This document shows positions 26,743-36,146 of a stretch of DNA of 64,000 nt, piece after piece. The position numbers were made by a program, and so were the translations under genes. The stretch is taken from assembly GCA_934636825.1 (NCBI GenBank), contig CAKUBG010000003.1:1-64000 (forward strand). The letters run 5' to 3'. This DNA comes from an uncultured bacterium (GTDB lineage Bacteria; Vulcanimicrobiota; Xenobia; Xenobiales; Xenobiaceae). Below the pieces are notes generated by a model, which was given only the letters and a program-made list of their open reading frames with translations, had not been told where the DNA came from and searched no databases. Within the stretch, counting starts at the first letter, position 1. The number at the start of each line of letters is the position of its first letter.

Positions 26743-27237
26743 ATGGCAGAGCAAAGCAATTCGAGACCGGTGGGCGAAAAGTTTGAAGCTCCGGACGGCA
26801 AGTCTAATTTAAACTTTCTGGATAAGCTTTGTCGCGGTGGTGTTATTGAGCGCTTTACCAAAGCCAAATTAGATGAACAATATGCAATTCGGCTGGCTCA
26901 AGAAATGCAATTTTGGGCTTCTCATGAAGATGCGCTCAATAGACTTCTTATAATTTGGGATTGCTTTTATTGGGCGCGACGTCAACATATAAAAAATACC
27001 GCTGTAAGCAGCGCTTTAGATAGCATTTTTACGGCCTATTTATTGGAAATAACCCAAGTCGATCCCCTTATTAGCAAATTGGAATTTAATGAAATTGCTG
27101 CTGAGCAACTTTCTCCGGTTACAATTACCCTGCCCTCTATGCTTGAGCAAAATTCCTTACAAACATATATAAATAGTCGATATGCAGCCGCTGTATGTCC
27201 ACTTATAAAAGTTGGCGACCCACATTCCAATTCATAA
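26743..27237 (+). CDS. Conserved-looking protein of unknown function between proB and dnaE
   Basis: 164 aa from the ATG at 26743, preceded by GGGAGGAGAGGG; an upstream in-frame start at 26698 overlaps proB. The protein is soluble and helical with a tryptophan-rich middle (QFWASHEDALNRLLIIWDCFYWARRQH) and an ITLPSMLEQNSL segment near the end. I recognise no domain. The 38-nt gap to proB and 40-nt gap to dnaE suggest a three-gene transcript. Confidence 0.65.
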   Translation: MAEQSNSRPVGEKFEAPDGKSNLNFLDKLCRGGVIERFTKAKLDEQYAIRLAQEMQFWASHEDALNRLLIIWDCFYWARRQHIKNTAVSSALDSIFTAYLLEITQVDPLISKLEFNEIAAEQLSPVTITLPSMLEQNSLQTYINSRYAAAVCPLIKVGDPHSNS

Positions 27238-27277
27238 AAATTTTTCACATCAACCTTTTGTAGGCAAGGAGCTTTTT

Positions 27278-30200
27278 ATGTCTTTTGTCCATTTGCACGT
27301 CCATACAGAGTACAGTTTGCTTGACGGTGCCAATCGTATTAAAGATATTGTAAAAAAAGCCAAAGAGTGCGGCATGCCGGCTTTGGCTATTACCGATCAT
27401 GGTGTAATGGGCGGTTGCGTAAAATTTTATCATGCTTGCAAAGATGCCGGTATTAAGCCTTTAATCGGTTGTGAAATTTATGTGGCGCCGCGCACTCGTT
27501 TCGATCGTGAAGGCGATTTGGATAAACATTATTTCCACTTAACTCTTATTGCTAAAGATCGTGAAGGTTATTCCAATTTATGCCAGATAGTTTCCGAAGC
27601 TTATTTGCATGGTTTTTATTATAAGCCTAGAGCCGATCATGAGCTTTTGGAAAAACACTCCAAAGGATTAGTTGCTCTAACCGGTTGTTTGCGCGGTGAA
27701 GTAAATGACGCCCTTTTAAATGATGATTATGAATTGGCTAGCCAACGCTTGGCTTTTTTGAAAAAGTGCTTTGGCCCGGACGATCTCTTTGTGGAGCTTA
27801 TGAATCATGGCATAGAAGAGCAGCAAAAGACCAACCCTTTACTTATTAAATTGGCCAAAGAGCATGGTTTAAAAGTAGTAGCTACTAATGATGCTCACTT
27901 CTTGAACAAAGAAGATACCGACGTACAAGATATTTTGATTTGCGTTGGCTCGGGCAAATTGTTAGCCGATTCCAGACGTCTCCATTCTTGCCCCGAATGT
28001 TACTTAAAAACGCGTGAAGAGATGTTGGAAGCTTTTTCTTTTTGCCCTGAAGCTGTCGACAATACTCTATTGGTAGCTGAACGTTGCAATTTTGAAATGG
28101 ATTTCAGCACCACTTATTTGCCTAAGTTTCCTGTGCCTGAAGGTACTAACAGTACCGATTACCTTAAAGAACTCTGTCGTAAAGGCTTGTTAGAGCGTTT
28201 TGGTACGCTTACTCCCGAGCAAAAATATTTAGATCGTTTAAAAACTGAATTGGATGTTATTATCGGTAAGGGCTTCCCCGACTATTTCTTGTTGGTGTGG
28301 GACTTTATTAACTGGTCACGCGAACATGGCATTCCTGTAGGCCCTGGACGCGGCTCGGCTGCTGGCTCTTTGGTAGCTTATTTAATAGGCATTACTCAAT
28401 TAGATCCTCTCAAATATGACTTACTTTTCGAACGCTTTTTAAATCCCGAACGAACCGAACTTCCCGATATCGATACCGACTTTTGTGTAGATCGGCGTGG
28501 TGAAGTAATTCAATATTGTCGCGAGCGCTACGGCGAAGATCGCGTCTCTCAAATTGCCACTTACGGGCGTATGAAAGCCAAAAATGCCATTCGCGACGTG
28601 GGCCGCGTTATGGACGTGCCTTTGGCTGATGTGGGTAAGCTTTGCAAGGCTGTGCCTGACGAAATGAAGATAACTATTAAAGACGCTTTCAAAAACCCCG
28701 ATTTTGAAAAACTTTATGAGAGCAGTGAAGTTAACCGACGACTTGTCGATGATGCCATACGTTGCGAAGGTATGGCTCGCAATACCGGTATGCATGCGGC
28801 CGGCGTTATTATTTCTAGCCGTCCTCTGGGCCAATTGGTGCCTTTGCAAAAAAACGGCGATGATGTTGTTGTGCAATATGATATGAACGACTCTGCAGAA
28901 GTCGGCATGGTAAAAATGGACTTCTTGGGATTGCGCAACCTTACTGTTATCAACAATTGTTTAAAAATTATCGAATACTCTCGCGGTATAAAAGTAGACA
29001 TCAACCACGATGTGGACTATGAAGACCAAAAAGTCTACGCTTTGCTTTCGGCCGCCGATACTAATGGTGTTTTTCAGCTTGAATCTGATGGCATGAAACG
29101 CTACTTAAAGCAATTAAAACCAGATCGCTTTACTGATATTGTAGCTTTCTTGGCTCTTTATCGTCCCGGCCCCATTAAAGGTGGCGTTGTCGACGACTTT
29201 ATTGCCAGACGTCACGGTCGCGGCGGCGGAGTTGTTTATCCCCATCCTAAGCTTGAACCTATTTTGGCCGACACTTATGGTTTCTTCTTGTACCAAGAGC
29301 AAGTTATGCTTACAGCGACAACTTTGGCCGGATATACCATGGCTAAAGCTGACAAGTTGCGTAAAGCTATGGGTAAGAAGAAAAAAGATGTTATGGCCGA
29401 GCACCACATCTACTTTGTGGAAGGAGCCAAAGAGCGCGGCGTAGACGAACAATGCGCCGAAAATATTTTTGATACTATGGCTAAATTTGCTGAATATGGC
29501 TTCAATAAGTCACATTCGGCGGCTTACGCTATGGTCACTTTCCAAACAGCTTGGCTTAAAACTTACTATCGCCCCGAATATATGGCTGCGTTAATGACTA
29601 GCGTCATGAATGATATTAAGAAAGTATCTTTCTTTATTCATGAGTGCCGTGACTCTGGTTTGGAAGTATTGGGCCCGGACGTTAATGAATCATTGGCCGG
29701 TTTCTCTGTTTCCAAAGGAGCTGTGCGCTGGGGTATGGCTGCTTTGCGCGGTGTGGGTCTCAATGCTGTAAATTTAATCGTTAAGGAAAGAGAAGAGCAT
29801 GGCCCTTACAAAAACTTAATCGATTTTTGCTCTCGTCTCGATCCACGTTATATCAACAAAAAAGTGTGGGAAGGTCTTATTAAGTCAGGTGCCTTCGATC
29901 TTTTCGGAGTTAATCGAGCCACTTTGCTCAGCAATTTAGAGCATATCTCTGAATATATGAAAATGTGTCAGCGCGAAGCAGCCAATGCTCAAGTGGGCCT
30001 TTTCGGCGATGAACCTGGAGGAGGTGGCCAAGACGATATCCGTTGCATAATTCATACTAACGAGGATGAATTTGCTCGCCGTGAATTGCTAGATTTTGAG
30101 AAAGATATGTTGGGCGTTTATCTTTCCGGGTCTCCTTTAGAAGATTATGTAGAAGTACTGAAAGAAAATACTACTTGCACAATCGATCAGCTTGGCCCTA

Positions 30201-30838
30201 TGGTCGGTCGCAATGTAAAAGTGGGCGGGTTGGTTACTTCTTGTCGCATAGTTATTACCAAGCGCAAAGATAAAATGGCTTTTATTACTATGCAAGATTT
30301 TACAGGCACAGTAGAATTTTCTCTTAAGCCGCGTGATTTTGAAGCCAATATCGAAAAGTGTGGCGAGGGCCAAGTTATTATTGTACGCGGTACTGTAGAA
30401 GTGGATCACGGCTTTAATCCTGCTCCTCCGGTCGTTTTTGACGAAACGGACGATGACGAAAAAGATGATGACGAAGGTGAAACCTTAGCTGTTGAAGAGG
30501 CAGAGCCGGAGGAAGAAAAATATCGCATAAATGCCATAGAAGTAAGTGATGTCAATTTTATTATGGCTTCTGGCAATAAAGTACAAAACGACTTTGATGA
30601 TTCTGTAGTAAAAAGCTTAAAAGGTCTTAATGTGGCCTTGCCCGGTTCCGCTCGTCGTTTGGTAGCCGATTTTAAAGAAATTTTGCTGCGCCATAAAGGC
30701 GATCGTCCTGTCTTTGTACACGTACGTGGTCCCGAAGATACTACTGTGATACGTTTACACCGAGATTACTGCGTAGATGATAGCAGCGAGTTGCGTTTTG
30801 AACTCAGTAGACTTTTAGGCGAAGGTTGCTGCTATTAG
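27278..30838 (+). CDS. dnaE: DNA polymerase III alpha subunit
   Basis: 1186 aa from the ATG at 27278 (AAGGA upstream), where homology starts with SFVHLHVHTEYSLLDGA. It is the replicative polymerase catalytic subunit. The N-terminal PHP domain carries its His/Asp cluster (HLHVHTEY, ITDHG). The palm has GPGRGSAAGSLVAY and the catalytic LPDIDTDFCVDRR near residue 395, then GVFQLES, FNKSHSAAYA (fingers), a helix-hairpin-helix region and an OB fold (VKVGGLVTSCRI). An unusual acidic run (ETDDDEKDDDEGE) interrupts the C-terminal part near residue 1050. Confidence 0.96.
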   Translation: MSFVHLHVHTEYSLLDGANRIKDIVKKAKECGMPALAITDHGVMGGCVKFYHACKDAGIKPLIGCEIYVAPRTRFDREGDLDKHYFHLTLIAKDREGYSNLCQIVSEAYLHGFYYKPRADHELLEKHSKGLVALTGCLRGEVNDALLNDDYELASQRLAFLKKCFGPDDLFVELMNHGIEEQQKTNPLLIKLAKEHGLKVVATNDAHFLNKEDTDVQDILICVGSGKLLADSRRLHSCPECYLKTREEMLEAFSFCPEAVDNTLLVAERCNFEMDFSTTYLPKFPVPEGTNSTDYLKELCRKGLLERFGTLTPEQKYLDRLKTELDVIIGKGFPDYFLLVWDFINWSREHGIPVGPGRGSAAGSLVAYLIGITQLDPLKYDLLFERFLNPERTELPDIDTDFCVDRRGEVIQYCRERYGEDRVSQIATYGRMKAKNAIRDVGRVMDVPLADVGKLCKAVPDEMKITIKDAFKNPDFEKLYESSEVNRRLVDDAIRCEGMARNTGMHAAGVIISSRPLGQLVPLQKNGDDVVVQYDMNDSAEVGMVKMDFLGLRNLTVINNCLKIIEYSRGIKVDINHDVDYEDQKVYALLSAADTNGVFQLESDGMKRYLKQLKPDRFTDIVAFLALYRPGPIKGGVVDDFIARRHGRGGGVVYPHPKLEPILADTYGFFLYQEQVMLTATTLAGYTMAKADKLRKAMGKKKKDVMAEHHIYFVEGAKERGVDEQCAENIFDTMAKFAEYGFNKSHSAAYAMVTFQTAWLKTYYRPEYMAALMTSVMNDIKKVSFFIHECRDSGLEVLGPDVNESLAGFSVSKGAVRWGMAALRGVGLNAVNLIVKEREEHGPYKNLIDFCSRLDPRYINKKVWEGLIKSGAFDLFGVNRATLLSNLEHISEYMKMCQREAANAQVGLFGDEPGGGGQDDIRCIIHTNEDEFARRELLDFEKDMLGVYLSGSPLEDYVEVLKENTTCTIDQLGPMVGRNVKVGGLVTSCRIVITKRKDKMAFITMQDFTGTVEFSLKPRDFEANIEKCGEGQVIIVRGTVEVDHGFNPAPPVVFDETDDDEKDDDEGETLAVEEAEPEEEKYRINAIEVSDVNFIMASGNKVQNDFDDSVVKSLKGLNVALPGSARRLVADFKEILLRHKGDRPVFVHVRGPEDTTVIRLHRDYCVDDSSELRFELSRLLGEGCCY

Positions 30839-31082
30839 TTTAAGTGGGCAAATACTGTTTATGCGGAATTGAGCTTTCAACTATGGAGAAGCAACATAAA
30901 AAAGCTAAAAATTGCTTAAGTTTGGCTAAAAAAAGTAAAATACTAGCTTTTTACGAGTATATTTTGTTTGATTGGTCTAATTTCAAGTGCTAAACTAAAT
31001 TAGCTTATTGGCAATTTTTTCTTTATTTTTAGTTTCATCGGCTCGTTTTAAGAGTCGGTTAGCTAGGAGCTATATTTTTTAG

Positions 31083-32321
31083 ATGAACAATAACAGTGTA
31101 GATTTCGCCACTTATTTGAAGAACTATCCGGATTCCGAAGGTATGTTCGGCCCCTTTGGTGGATCCTACTTGCCCGAGCAATTAGTCCCGGCTTTTAAAG
31201 AGATCACTGAAGCCTATCAGACTATCTGCCATTCTTCTAAATTCGTTACCGAATTGCGTCGTATTCGCCGCGAGTTCCAAGGACGTCCCACTCCTGTTTA
31301 CCATTGCGAACGTCTTTCTAACTTGCTCGGTCATACTCAGATCTACTTAAAGCGCGAAGACTTGAATCACACTGGCGCTCATAAGCTCAACCATTGCATG
31401 GGTGAAGGCTTGCTGGCCAAGTTTATGGGCAAGAAGAAGCTCATTGCCGAAACTGGTGCCGGCCAGCATGGTGTAGCTTTGGCTACTGCCGCCGCCTATT
31501 TTGGCTTAGAGTGCGATATCTATATGGGCGAAGTCGACATTAAAAAACAAGCTCCTAACGTATCGCGTATGCGCTTACTCGGTGCTAGAGTTATTCCGGC
31601 CACTCATGGCCTGAAAACTTTGAAAGAAGCTGTAGATGCTGCTTTTGAAGCTTATCTTAAAGAGTACGAAACCGCCATCTATTGTATCGGTTCTGCTGTT
31701 GGCCCTCATCCTTTCCCTATGATTGTGCGCGATTTCCAAATGGTAGTTGGTGTAGAAGCTCGCGAGCAATTTATAGATATGATGGGCTTCTTGCCCGATG
31801 CCGTAGTCGCTTGCGTAGGCGGTGGCAGCAATTCTCTGGGCTTATTTACCGCTTTCCTCAACGATCCCGTTAAAATTTACGGTGTTGAGCCTTTAGGACG
31901 CGGTGAAAAAATGGGCGATCACGCTGCCAGTATCACTTATGGTACCCCTGGTGTCATGCACGGCTTTAATAGCTTAATGCTTAAAGATAAAGATGGCGAG
32001 CCAGCTCCTGTCTACTCTGTGGCTTCCGGCTTAGATTATCCTTCTGTAGGTCCCGAGCACGCTTTCTTACACAGCTTAGGTCGTGTATGTTACGACAAAG
32101 TAACCGATAAAGAAGCTTTAGAGGCCTTCTACAATCTCTCCAGATACGAAGGTATTATTCCCGCTTTGGAGAGCTCTCATGCGCTGGCTTACGCTATGAA
32201 GCTGGCCCGTAATCAGGCTCATGGCTCTGTTTTGGTCAACCTTTCTGGTCGCGGCGATAAAGATATGGATTATATTATCGAGCATTACGGTTATGGCGAA
32301 GACTATCTGATTAAGCCTTAG
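31083..32321 (+). CDS. trpB: Tryptophan synthase beta chain
   Basis: 412 aa. It condenses indole and serine to tryptophan with PLP. GPFGGSYLPE, then HTGAHKLNH with the PLP lysine near residue 100, AETGAGQHGVALATAAA, GSAVGPHPFP, CVGGGSNSLG, YPSVGPEHAFL and VNLSGRGDKD are all classic TrpB1 motifs. The K-T/I-N consensus after the lysine is K-L-N here. No trpA or other trp gene is in the window, and the gene has its own 244-bp AT-rich upstream region and a terminator, so it is a solitary trpB. Confidence 0.95.
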   Translation: MNNNSVDFATYLKNYPDSEGMFGPFGGSYLPEQLVPAFKEITEAYQTICHSSKFVTELRRIRREFQGRPTPVYHCERLSNLLGHTQIYLKREDLNHTGAHKLNHCMGEGLLAKFMGKKKLIAETGAGQHGVALATAAAYFGLECDIYMGEVDIKKQAPNVSRMRLLGARVIPATHGLKTLKEAVDAAFEAYLKEYETAIYCIGSAVGPHPFPMIVRDFQMVVGVEAREQFIDMMGFLPDAVVACVGGGSNSLGLFTAFLNDPVKIYGVEPLGRGEKMGDHAASITYGTPGVMHGFNSLMLKDKDGEPAPVYSVASGLDYPSVGPEHAFLHSLGRVCYDKVTDKEALEAFYNLSRYEGIIPALESSHALAYAMKLARNQAHGSVLVNLSGRGDKDMDYIIEHYGYGEDYLIKP

Positions 32322-32348
32322 TTTGCTGTATTTTTTGCTTTAAATTAA

Positions 32349-32409
32349 GCCACAGCTTGACAGAATGTTTTTGCTTGTTATTGTAACAGATCTGTCTGCT
32401 GTGGTTTTT
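32349..32409 (+). terminator. Terminator of trpB
   Basis: CCACAGC...GACAGA pairs with TCTGTC...GCTGTGG and is followed by a T-rich tail from 32405. Confidence 0.75.
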
Positions 32410-32459
32410 ATTTTGTTTTTTAGTTTAGTTAAGCGAAAAATAAGCGCTGAAGGAATTGC

Positions 32460-33998
32460 TTGTATGGAGCGAACTTAGACAAAGTCATGATGGATCCAAT
32501 CTTCATAATGAATTCCCAAAATCAGCGTATGCTGGAAAATACTCAGCGTTCCAGTGATGGTTTGCGTACCAATATGATGCGCGAGCGCAAAGAAAAGGCT
32601 GGCGTGCGCAAGAGCCATTATATTGATGATACTGCCGAATTTAGTTCAGATTTGTCCGATATGGGCGAAGACATGCTCGGTGGTATGGACGATTTAGTTG
32701 GTGGCGGAGGAGGAGGCGGGGGCGCTGCCCTTTTCCGCAAAATGTGGGAAGAAGATATAGAGGAAGAGGATAAGAAAGCCGCTTTGCGTTCAGCTGACAC
32801 TCTCCTTGACGAAGGTCAAAGCACTTGCCTTATCGATTCAAATGTGGAAAGCTCAGCTGAAAATGCTCCTTTGGGCGAATTACTGGAGCCAGAAAAGCCA
32901 GAAGACGAGGAACCTGAAAAAGTCGCCGAGCCTTTGAAAGATGAAGCTTCTCCTGCCAAAAATGCGCCTGAGCGCGACAATTTGGGTGTAGATGCCGTTA
33001 TTGATTTAGAGGGTCAACGCGAGGTAGCTTTATCTGAAGCTATGGCTCGAGAAGCCCAAGAGGAGCAAGCAGAAGAAGCTCCTGTTGCTGCAAGCCAAGC
33101 TGCCTCTTCAGCTGAGTCCGAAGTGCAAGCGGAACATCCTGATAGAGTTGTCAAAGTAACGGTTGGTACTCAGGAAGCGCCTCTTCCGGCTGCCGAAGAC
33201 GTCGATTTATCGCAATCAAAGGCAGAGACAAAAAAAGCACAGCCTGAGCCCAAGCATGGCAGCAGTTTTATATCGTCCCTTTTAGACAATTCCGAAGGCT
33301 TCATCTTTCATGAAGCTGTACCTGAAGTGGTAGAATTGTCCGGTCGTACTTCTAAAAGTAAGCGTGAAGCCGAGGCTCTTAAAGTACCTCACGAGTTAGA
33401 AAAGGTGCTTGATCAATTGATCGTATGCCAAGCTGTGCCCGAAGCTGCCGAGTCTTTACGCTTGTTGCTTAGTCGTTTTGGCAAAGGTGTACTTGATGCT
33501 TGTATGCGCGACGGTTTAAAGGTCAAATTGCTGCCTCACCAAGAGCTCAAGGCTGCTGTTTGCGCAGCCGATTCTTCTTTACAAGGTCGTAATATAGGTC
33601 ATGGAGCCTATCTAGCTAAAGAGCGTCTCTGTCTTATTGCCTCAGAGCTATTTTCCGGATCCGGTTTAGAAAATTCGGTTTACGGATTCCATCCTGCACT
33701 TTATTATTTCGGTATGGCTTGGGATCATGCTCTTGGTGAAGGCAATTTCGCCAGTTTACAATCGCCGGTTATTAAGGCTAATGCTCAAGCTTGTCAGACC
33801 GGTTTGGAAGGCCATTGCGCTCCGGATCCGATGTCTTGCGCCGATCCTGTCAATTATTTCGCTCAGGCGGTAGAGGCTTATTTCTCAGCTAACGACTGTA
33901 GCGAAACTTTCTGGAGTCGTGAAGATCTTTATGATTTCGATCGGCTGATGTATGACTATTTAGAATATTTGCACCTTAAAAGTGGCAAGCAAGCTTAA
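32460..33998 (+). CDS. Acidic protein with degenerate lethal-factor-type (ATLF-like) peptidase domain
   Basis: 512 aa from the TTG at 32460, five bases after an AAGGA site. The first 330 residues are disordered, acidic (Glu/Asp/Ala) with an eight-glycine run near residue 80. Residues of about 340-510 form a compact domain: GLKVKLLPHQELKAAV, NIGHGAYLAKERLCLIASEL, ALYYFGMAWDHALG, then YFAQAVEAYFS and a final LYDFDRLMYDYLEYL. This order matches the anthrax lethal/edema-factor-type peptidases, whose helix normally reads HExGHAxDxxLG and whose downstream glutamate lies in REYFAEAFAAYF. Here the HExxH positions read YYxxM, so it is probably catalytically dead. Function unknown. Confidence 0.55.
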   Translation: MYGANLDKVMMDPIFIMNSQNQRMLENTQRSSDGLRTNMMRERKEKAGVRKSHYIDDTAEFSSDLSDMGEDMLGGMDDLVGGGGGGGGAALFRKMWEEDIEEEDKKAALRSADTLLDEGQSTCLIDSNVESSAENAPLGELLEPEKPEDEEPEKVAEPLKDEASPAKNAPERDNLGVDAVIDLEGQREVALSEAMAREAQEEQAEEAPVAASQAASSAESEVQAEHPDRVVKVTVGTQEAPLPAAEDVDLSQSKAETKKAQPEPKHGSSFISSLLDNSEGFIFHEAVPEVVELSGRTSKSKREAEALKVPHELEKVLDQLIVCQAVPEAAESLRLLLSRFGKGVLDACMRDGLKVKLLPHQELKAAVCAADSSLQGRNIGHGAYLAKERLCLIASELFSGSGLENSVYGFHPALYYFGMAWDHALGEGNFASLQSPVIKANAQACQTGLEGHCAPDPMSCADPVNYFAQAVEAYFSANDCSETFWSREDLYDFDRLMYDYLEYLHLKSGKQA

Positions 33999-34110
33999 AT
34001 GCTTTTAAACTGAAGCCCTTCGTCTTTTCTAATAGAGAGTTAAAATCGATAGGGTAGAGTTGTCTCTTTTTGATAACGAAAGTTGCAAATTTATGAAAGG
34101 TTTATGAGCT

Positions 34111-34416
34111 GTGGATTATGTCTTGTATCCTTTAGTCATGGCTCGTGACGGACGCAAGTTGGGAGAATTTCCCTTAGGCACCGTGAGCTTCGATACTGAA
34201 AATGGCATAAAAGTTGATTGTCCCGATGTGGGGTTAAACCGGCGCTTGACCGAATATTTTAATACTCCGCGTCGAGTAAGACGCAAGTTGGGTTCTGCTG
34301 AAAGTGTCTTTACTTATGCCTGGGAAGAATTGGAGCCGGGCACAGAAGAATATTTTCAAGAATCGATCTCTAGGCTCCATTGCCTAGGTTTTGTGCCTAA
34401 GCTTTTTACCGCCTAA
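34111..34416 (+). CDS. Small hypothetical protein
   Basis: 101 aa from a GTG at 34111 with AAAGG ten bases upstream. The sequence (DYVLYPLVMARDGRKLGEFP at the N-terminus, then a basic PRRVRRKLGS patch and an acidic helical end) shows no signal peptide, membrane helix or recognised domain. It lies 112 nt downstream of the acidic pseudo-peptidase gene in the same direction and is followed by a good terminator. Confidence 0.55.
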   Translation: MDYVLYPLVMARDGRKLGEFPLGTVSFDTENGIKVDCPDVGLNRRLTEYFNTPRRVRRKLGSAESVFTYAWEELEPGTEEYFQESISRLHCLGFVPKLFTA

Positions 34417-34435
34417 TTTATTTTACTACAAAGTT

Positions 34436-34480
34436 AAAAGCCGCAGCTCCAACTAAAAATTTAGCTGACTGCGGCTTTTT
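34436..34480. terminator. Bidirectional terminator
   Basis: AAAAGCCGCAG pairs with CTGCGGCTTTTT around a 21-nt loop, between convergent genes. Confidence 0.8.
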
Positions 34481-34506
34481 GTATGAATTGATATAGCTTG
34501 TTTCCC

Positions 34507-34980
34507 TTAGTTGGGTAAGAACTTGTCGGCTGCAGCTTTGCCTATACCTGCTCCGAGTATGATGCCTACCAACAAGCCATACCAGGCGTGTACAAGCATC
34601 CAAGAAGCGTAGCCAAAAGCGATAGCGCCTACAATTACAATAATAGGCATTACAAAAGTATAAATTTTGCTCTGCTGTTCAAGGCATTCTTTGTGATAAA
34701 CCTTGATCACTCCGTCTATCGGTCGCTCTACACCGGTAGAGCGAATTAAAGTTTTGCCACAGCGAGCACAAGGGACTTGCTCCACGTCTGATCCACAATC
34801 CAAACAATAAAGCGGCTTGCCGCTAAAAGTGAGCTTTTCTGGCTTGTAAACGAAATCCAGACCGATTTGTTTGCCACATTTACTGCATTTGAAGGGCTTC
34901 TTACAACCGCATTTCGGACAGGTGCCTGTGCCTTTGGTATCCACCATATTGCCACATTCTGCACAAGGATAATTTGCCAT
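34507..34980 (-). CDS. Multi-zinc-ribbon membrane protein
   Basis: 157 aa. The first 100 residues carry four CxxC pairs (CAEC, CPKC with an extra C, CSKC, CLDC, CARC), giving two or three treble-clef or ribbon folds. Two hydrophobic helices follow (IYTFVMPIIVIVGAIAFGYA and WYGLLVGIILGAGIGKAAA), the second with a glycine-zipper pattern. The zinc domains would lie in the cytoplasm by the loop charges. GAGG precedes the ATG. The family is not recognised; the layout resembles membrane-anchored zinc-ribbon regulators. Confidence 0.7.
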   Translation of the reverse strand: MANYPCAECGNMVDTKGTGTCPKCGCKKPFKCSKCGKQIGLDFVYKPEKLTFSGKPLYCLDCGSDVEQVPCARCGKTLIRSTGVERPIDGVIKVYHKECLEQQSKIYTFVMPIIVIVGAIAFGYASWMLVHAWYGLLVGIILGAGIGKAAADKFLPN

Positions 34981-35184
34981 AAAAACACACCGCCTCTAAA
35001 ATTTACCAACAAAATACTCACCTATGAATTGCGAGATTTTGGTGCTCAAATCCTGCTAGGAGGAAGAGTGCCGCTGAGGCGGCGAAAATGTCGCTCTCGG
35101 TGGCTAGTATAAAAATTTGTCCGAAACAAAAGGCGTGAGAGCTTCTTTTATACTTTAAGATACACTATAAAAGCGGAGTAAAAA

Positions 35185-35562
35185 ATGAAAAAAATAACTA
35201 AATACTTAGTCATTTTGGCTGCAATTATCATGGGATTGGGGTGCATGAAAAGCGCTCAAGCTCAAATTCTTCTCACAACTGGCGAATACAGAGTAGTCGT
35301 TATTGATAAGGCTGAGCAGCGTTTAGGTATTGCTGAACTTGAAGCCAACCCCAATCGCCGTCAAAATTGGGTTTATGTTAAGTACAACACTGAACTTATG
35401 AAGCGTGTCAATCCCAATCCCGATGATGGAGAATTTCGCTATGAAAAGGTGCCTTGGGTCGATTTTTTTAATGACATAAAAAAAGGCTCGCTCATCACTG
35501 TGCATGGTGGACGTGATTGGGATAGATCTATAGATGCCAAAAAAATTTGGTATAAAAATTAG
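35185..35562 (+). CDS. Small secreted protein
   Basis: 125 aa. The N-terminal KKITKYLVILAAIIMGLGC is a signal peptide; GLGC could be a lipobox, or signal peptidase I may cut after SAQA. The mature part of about 95 residues appears beta-rich (LLTTGEYRVVVIDKAEQRLG, NWVYVKYN, GSLITVHGGRDWDRS) and ends in a basic tail. GGAG precedes the ATG. No family is recognised. It converges on the YkgJ-type gene with six bases between stops. Confidence 0.65.
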   Translation: MKKITKYLVILAAIIMGLGCMKSAQAQILLTTGEYRVVVIDKAEQRLGIAELEANPNRRQNWVYVKYNTELMKRVNPNPDDGEFRYEKVPWVDFFNDIKKGSLITVHGGRDWDRSIDAKKIWYKN

Positions 35563-35568
35563 TTGTTT

Positions 35569-36111
35569 TTAGCTTCCGCTTGTATGGCGTTGCAAGCGGA
35601 CTGTTAAAACCATCTCTTCTGGGGGAGCATCTGTAGGATCGGAAGTTAAAGCTACTTTTTCGCGTATCTCCTCTACGCTGTGTAACTCGCCTACGCCCAC
35701 GCCGGGACAGCGTTTGGCAGCCAAACGCCAAGCTTTAGGAGAAAATACCACTTCCGGCCAAAATGGCCAGGTGCGACATTGTATGGGACGTGAGTTTCTT
35801 ACCATACATCCTGTGGGAGCCTGAGTATTTTTTTCGTTACGCTCTAGCAATACGCAATCAAAGCCGTATTTGCACTCGACTTCTTTGACATAGAATTTCC
35901 TCTTGTAGCGGCAAACTACAGAATGCAAAAATTCTTGCCAGTCCATTTGCAGTTCTTTGGCCATGGCTTTGGCTTCTTTTTCTGTGCATTGTACTATTCC
36001 GGAAGGGCCGGAACAGCAACGTCCACAGCGTTGGCAAGTAAAGCGCAGTCCTTCAGGGGCATACCATTCGTGGCCTGATTCTGGCAAAAATTCTAAATTG
36101 TCTCTACTCAT
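35569..36111 (-). CDS. YkgJ-family cysteine-cluster protein
   Basis: 180 aa. The signature FTCQRCGRCCSGPSG near residue 24 (CxxCxxCC) and later cysteines (VQC, CKYGFDC, GCMV, QCRTWPFWP, RCPG) match the YkgJ/putative zinc- or iron-chelating family, whose members may bind a metal cluster. The RPxQCRTWPFWPE motif is typical. The biochemical role of the family is not established. No obvious Shine-Dalgarno is present before the ATG. Confidence 0.85.
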   Translation of the reverse strand: MSRDNLEFLPESGHEWYAPEGLRFTCQRCGRCCSGPSGIVQCTEKEAKAMAKELQMDWQEFLHSVVCRYKRKFYVKEVECKYGFDCVLLERNEKNTQAPTGCMVRNSRPIQCRTWPFWPEVVFSPKAWRLAAKRCPGVGVGELHSVEEIREKVALTSDPTDAPPEEMVLTVRLQRHTSGS

Positions 36112-36146
36112 ATTTTTAGCTCTAACTAACTGTAAGTTTAGTTCTG

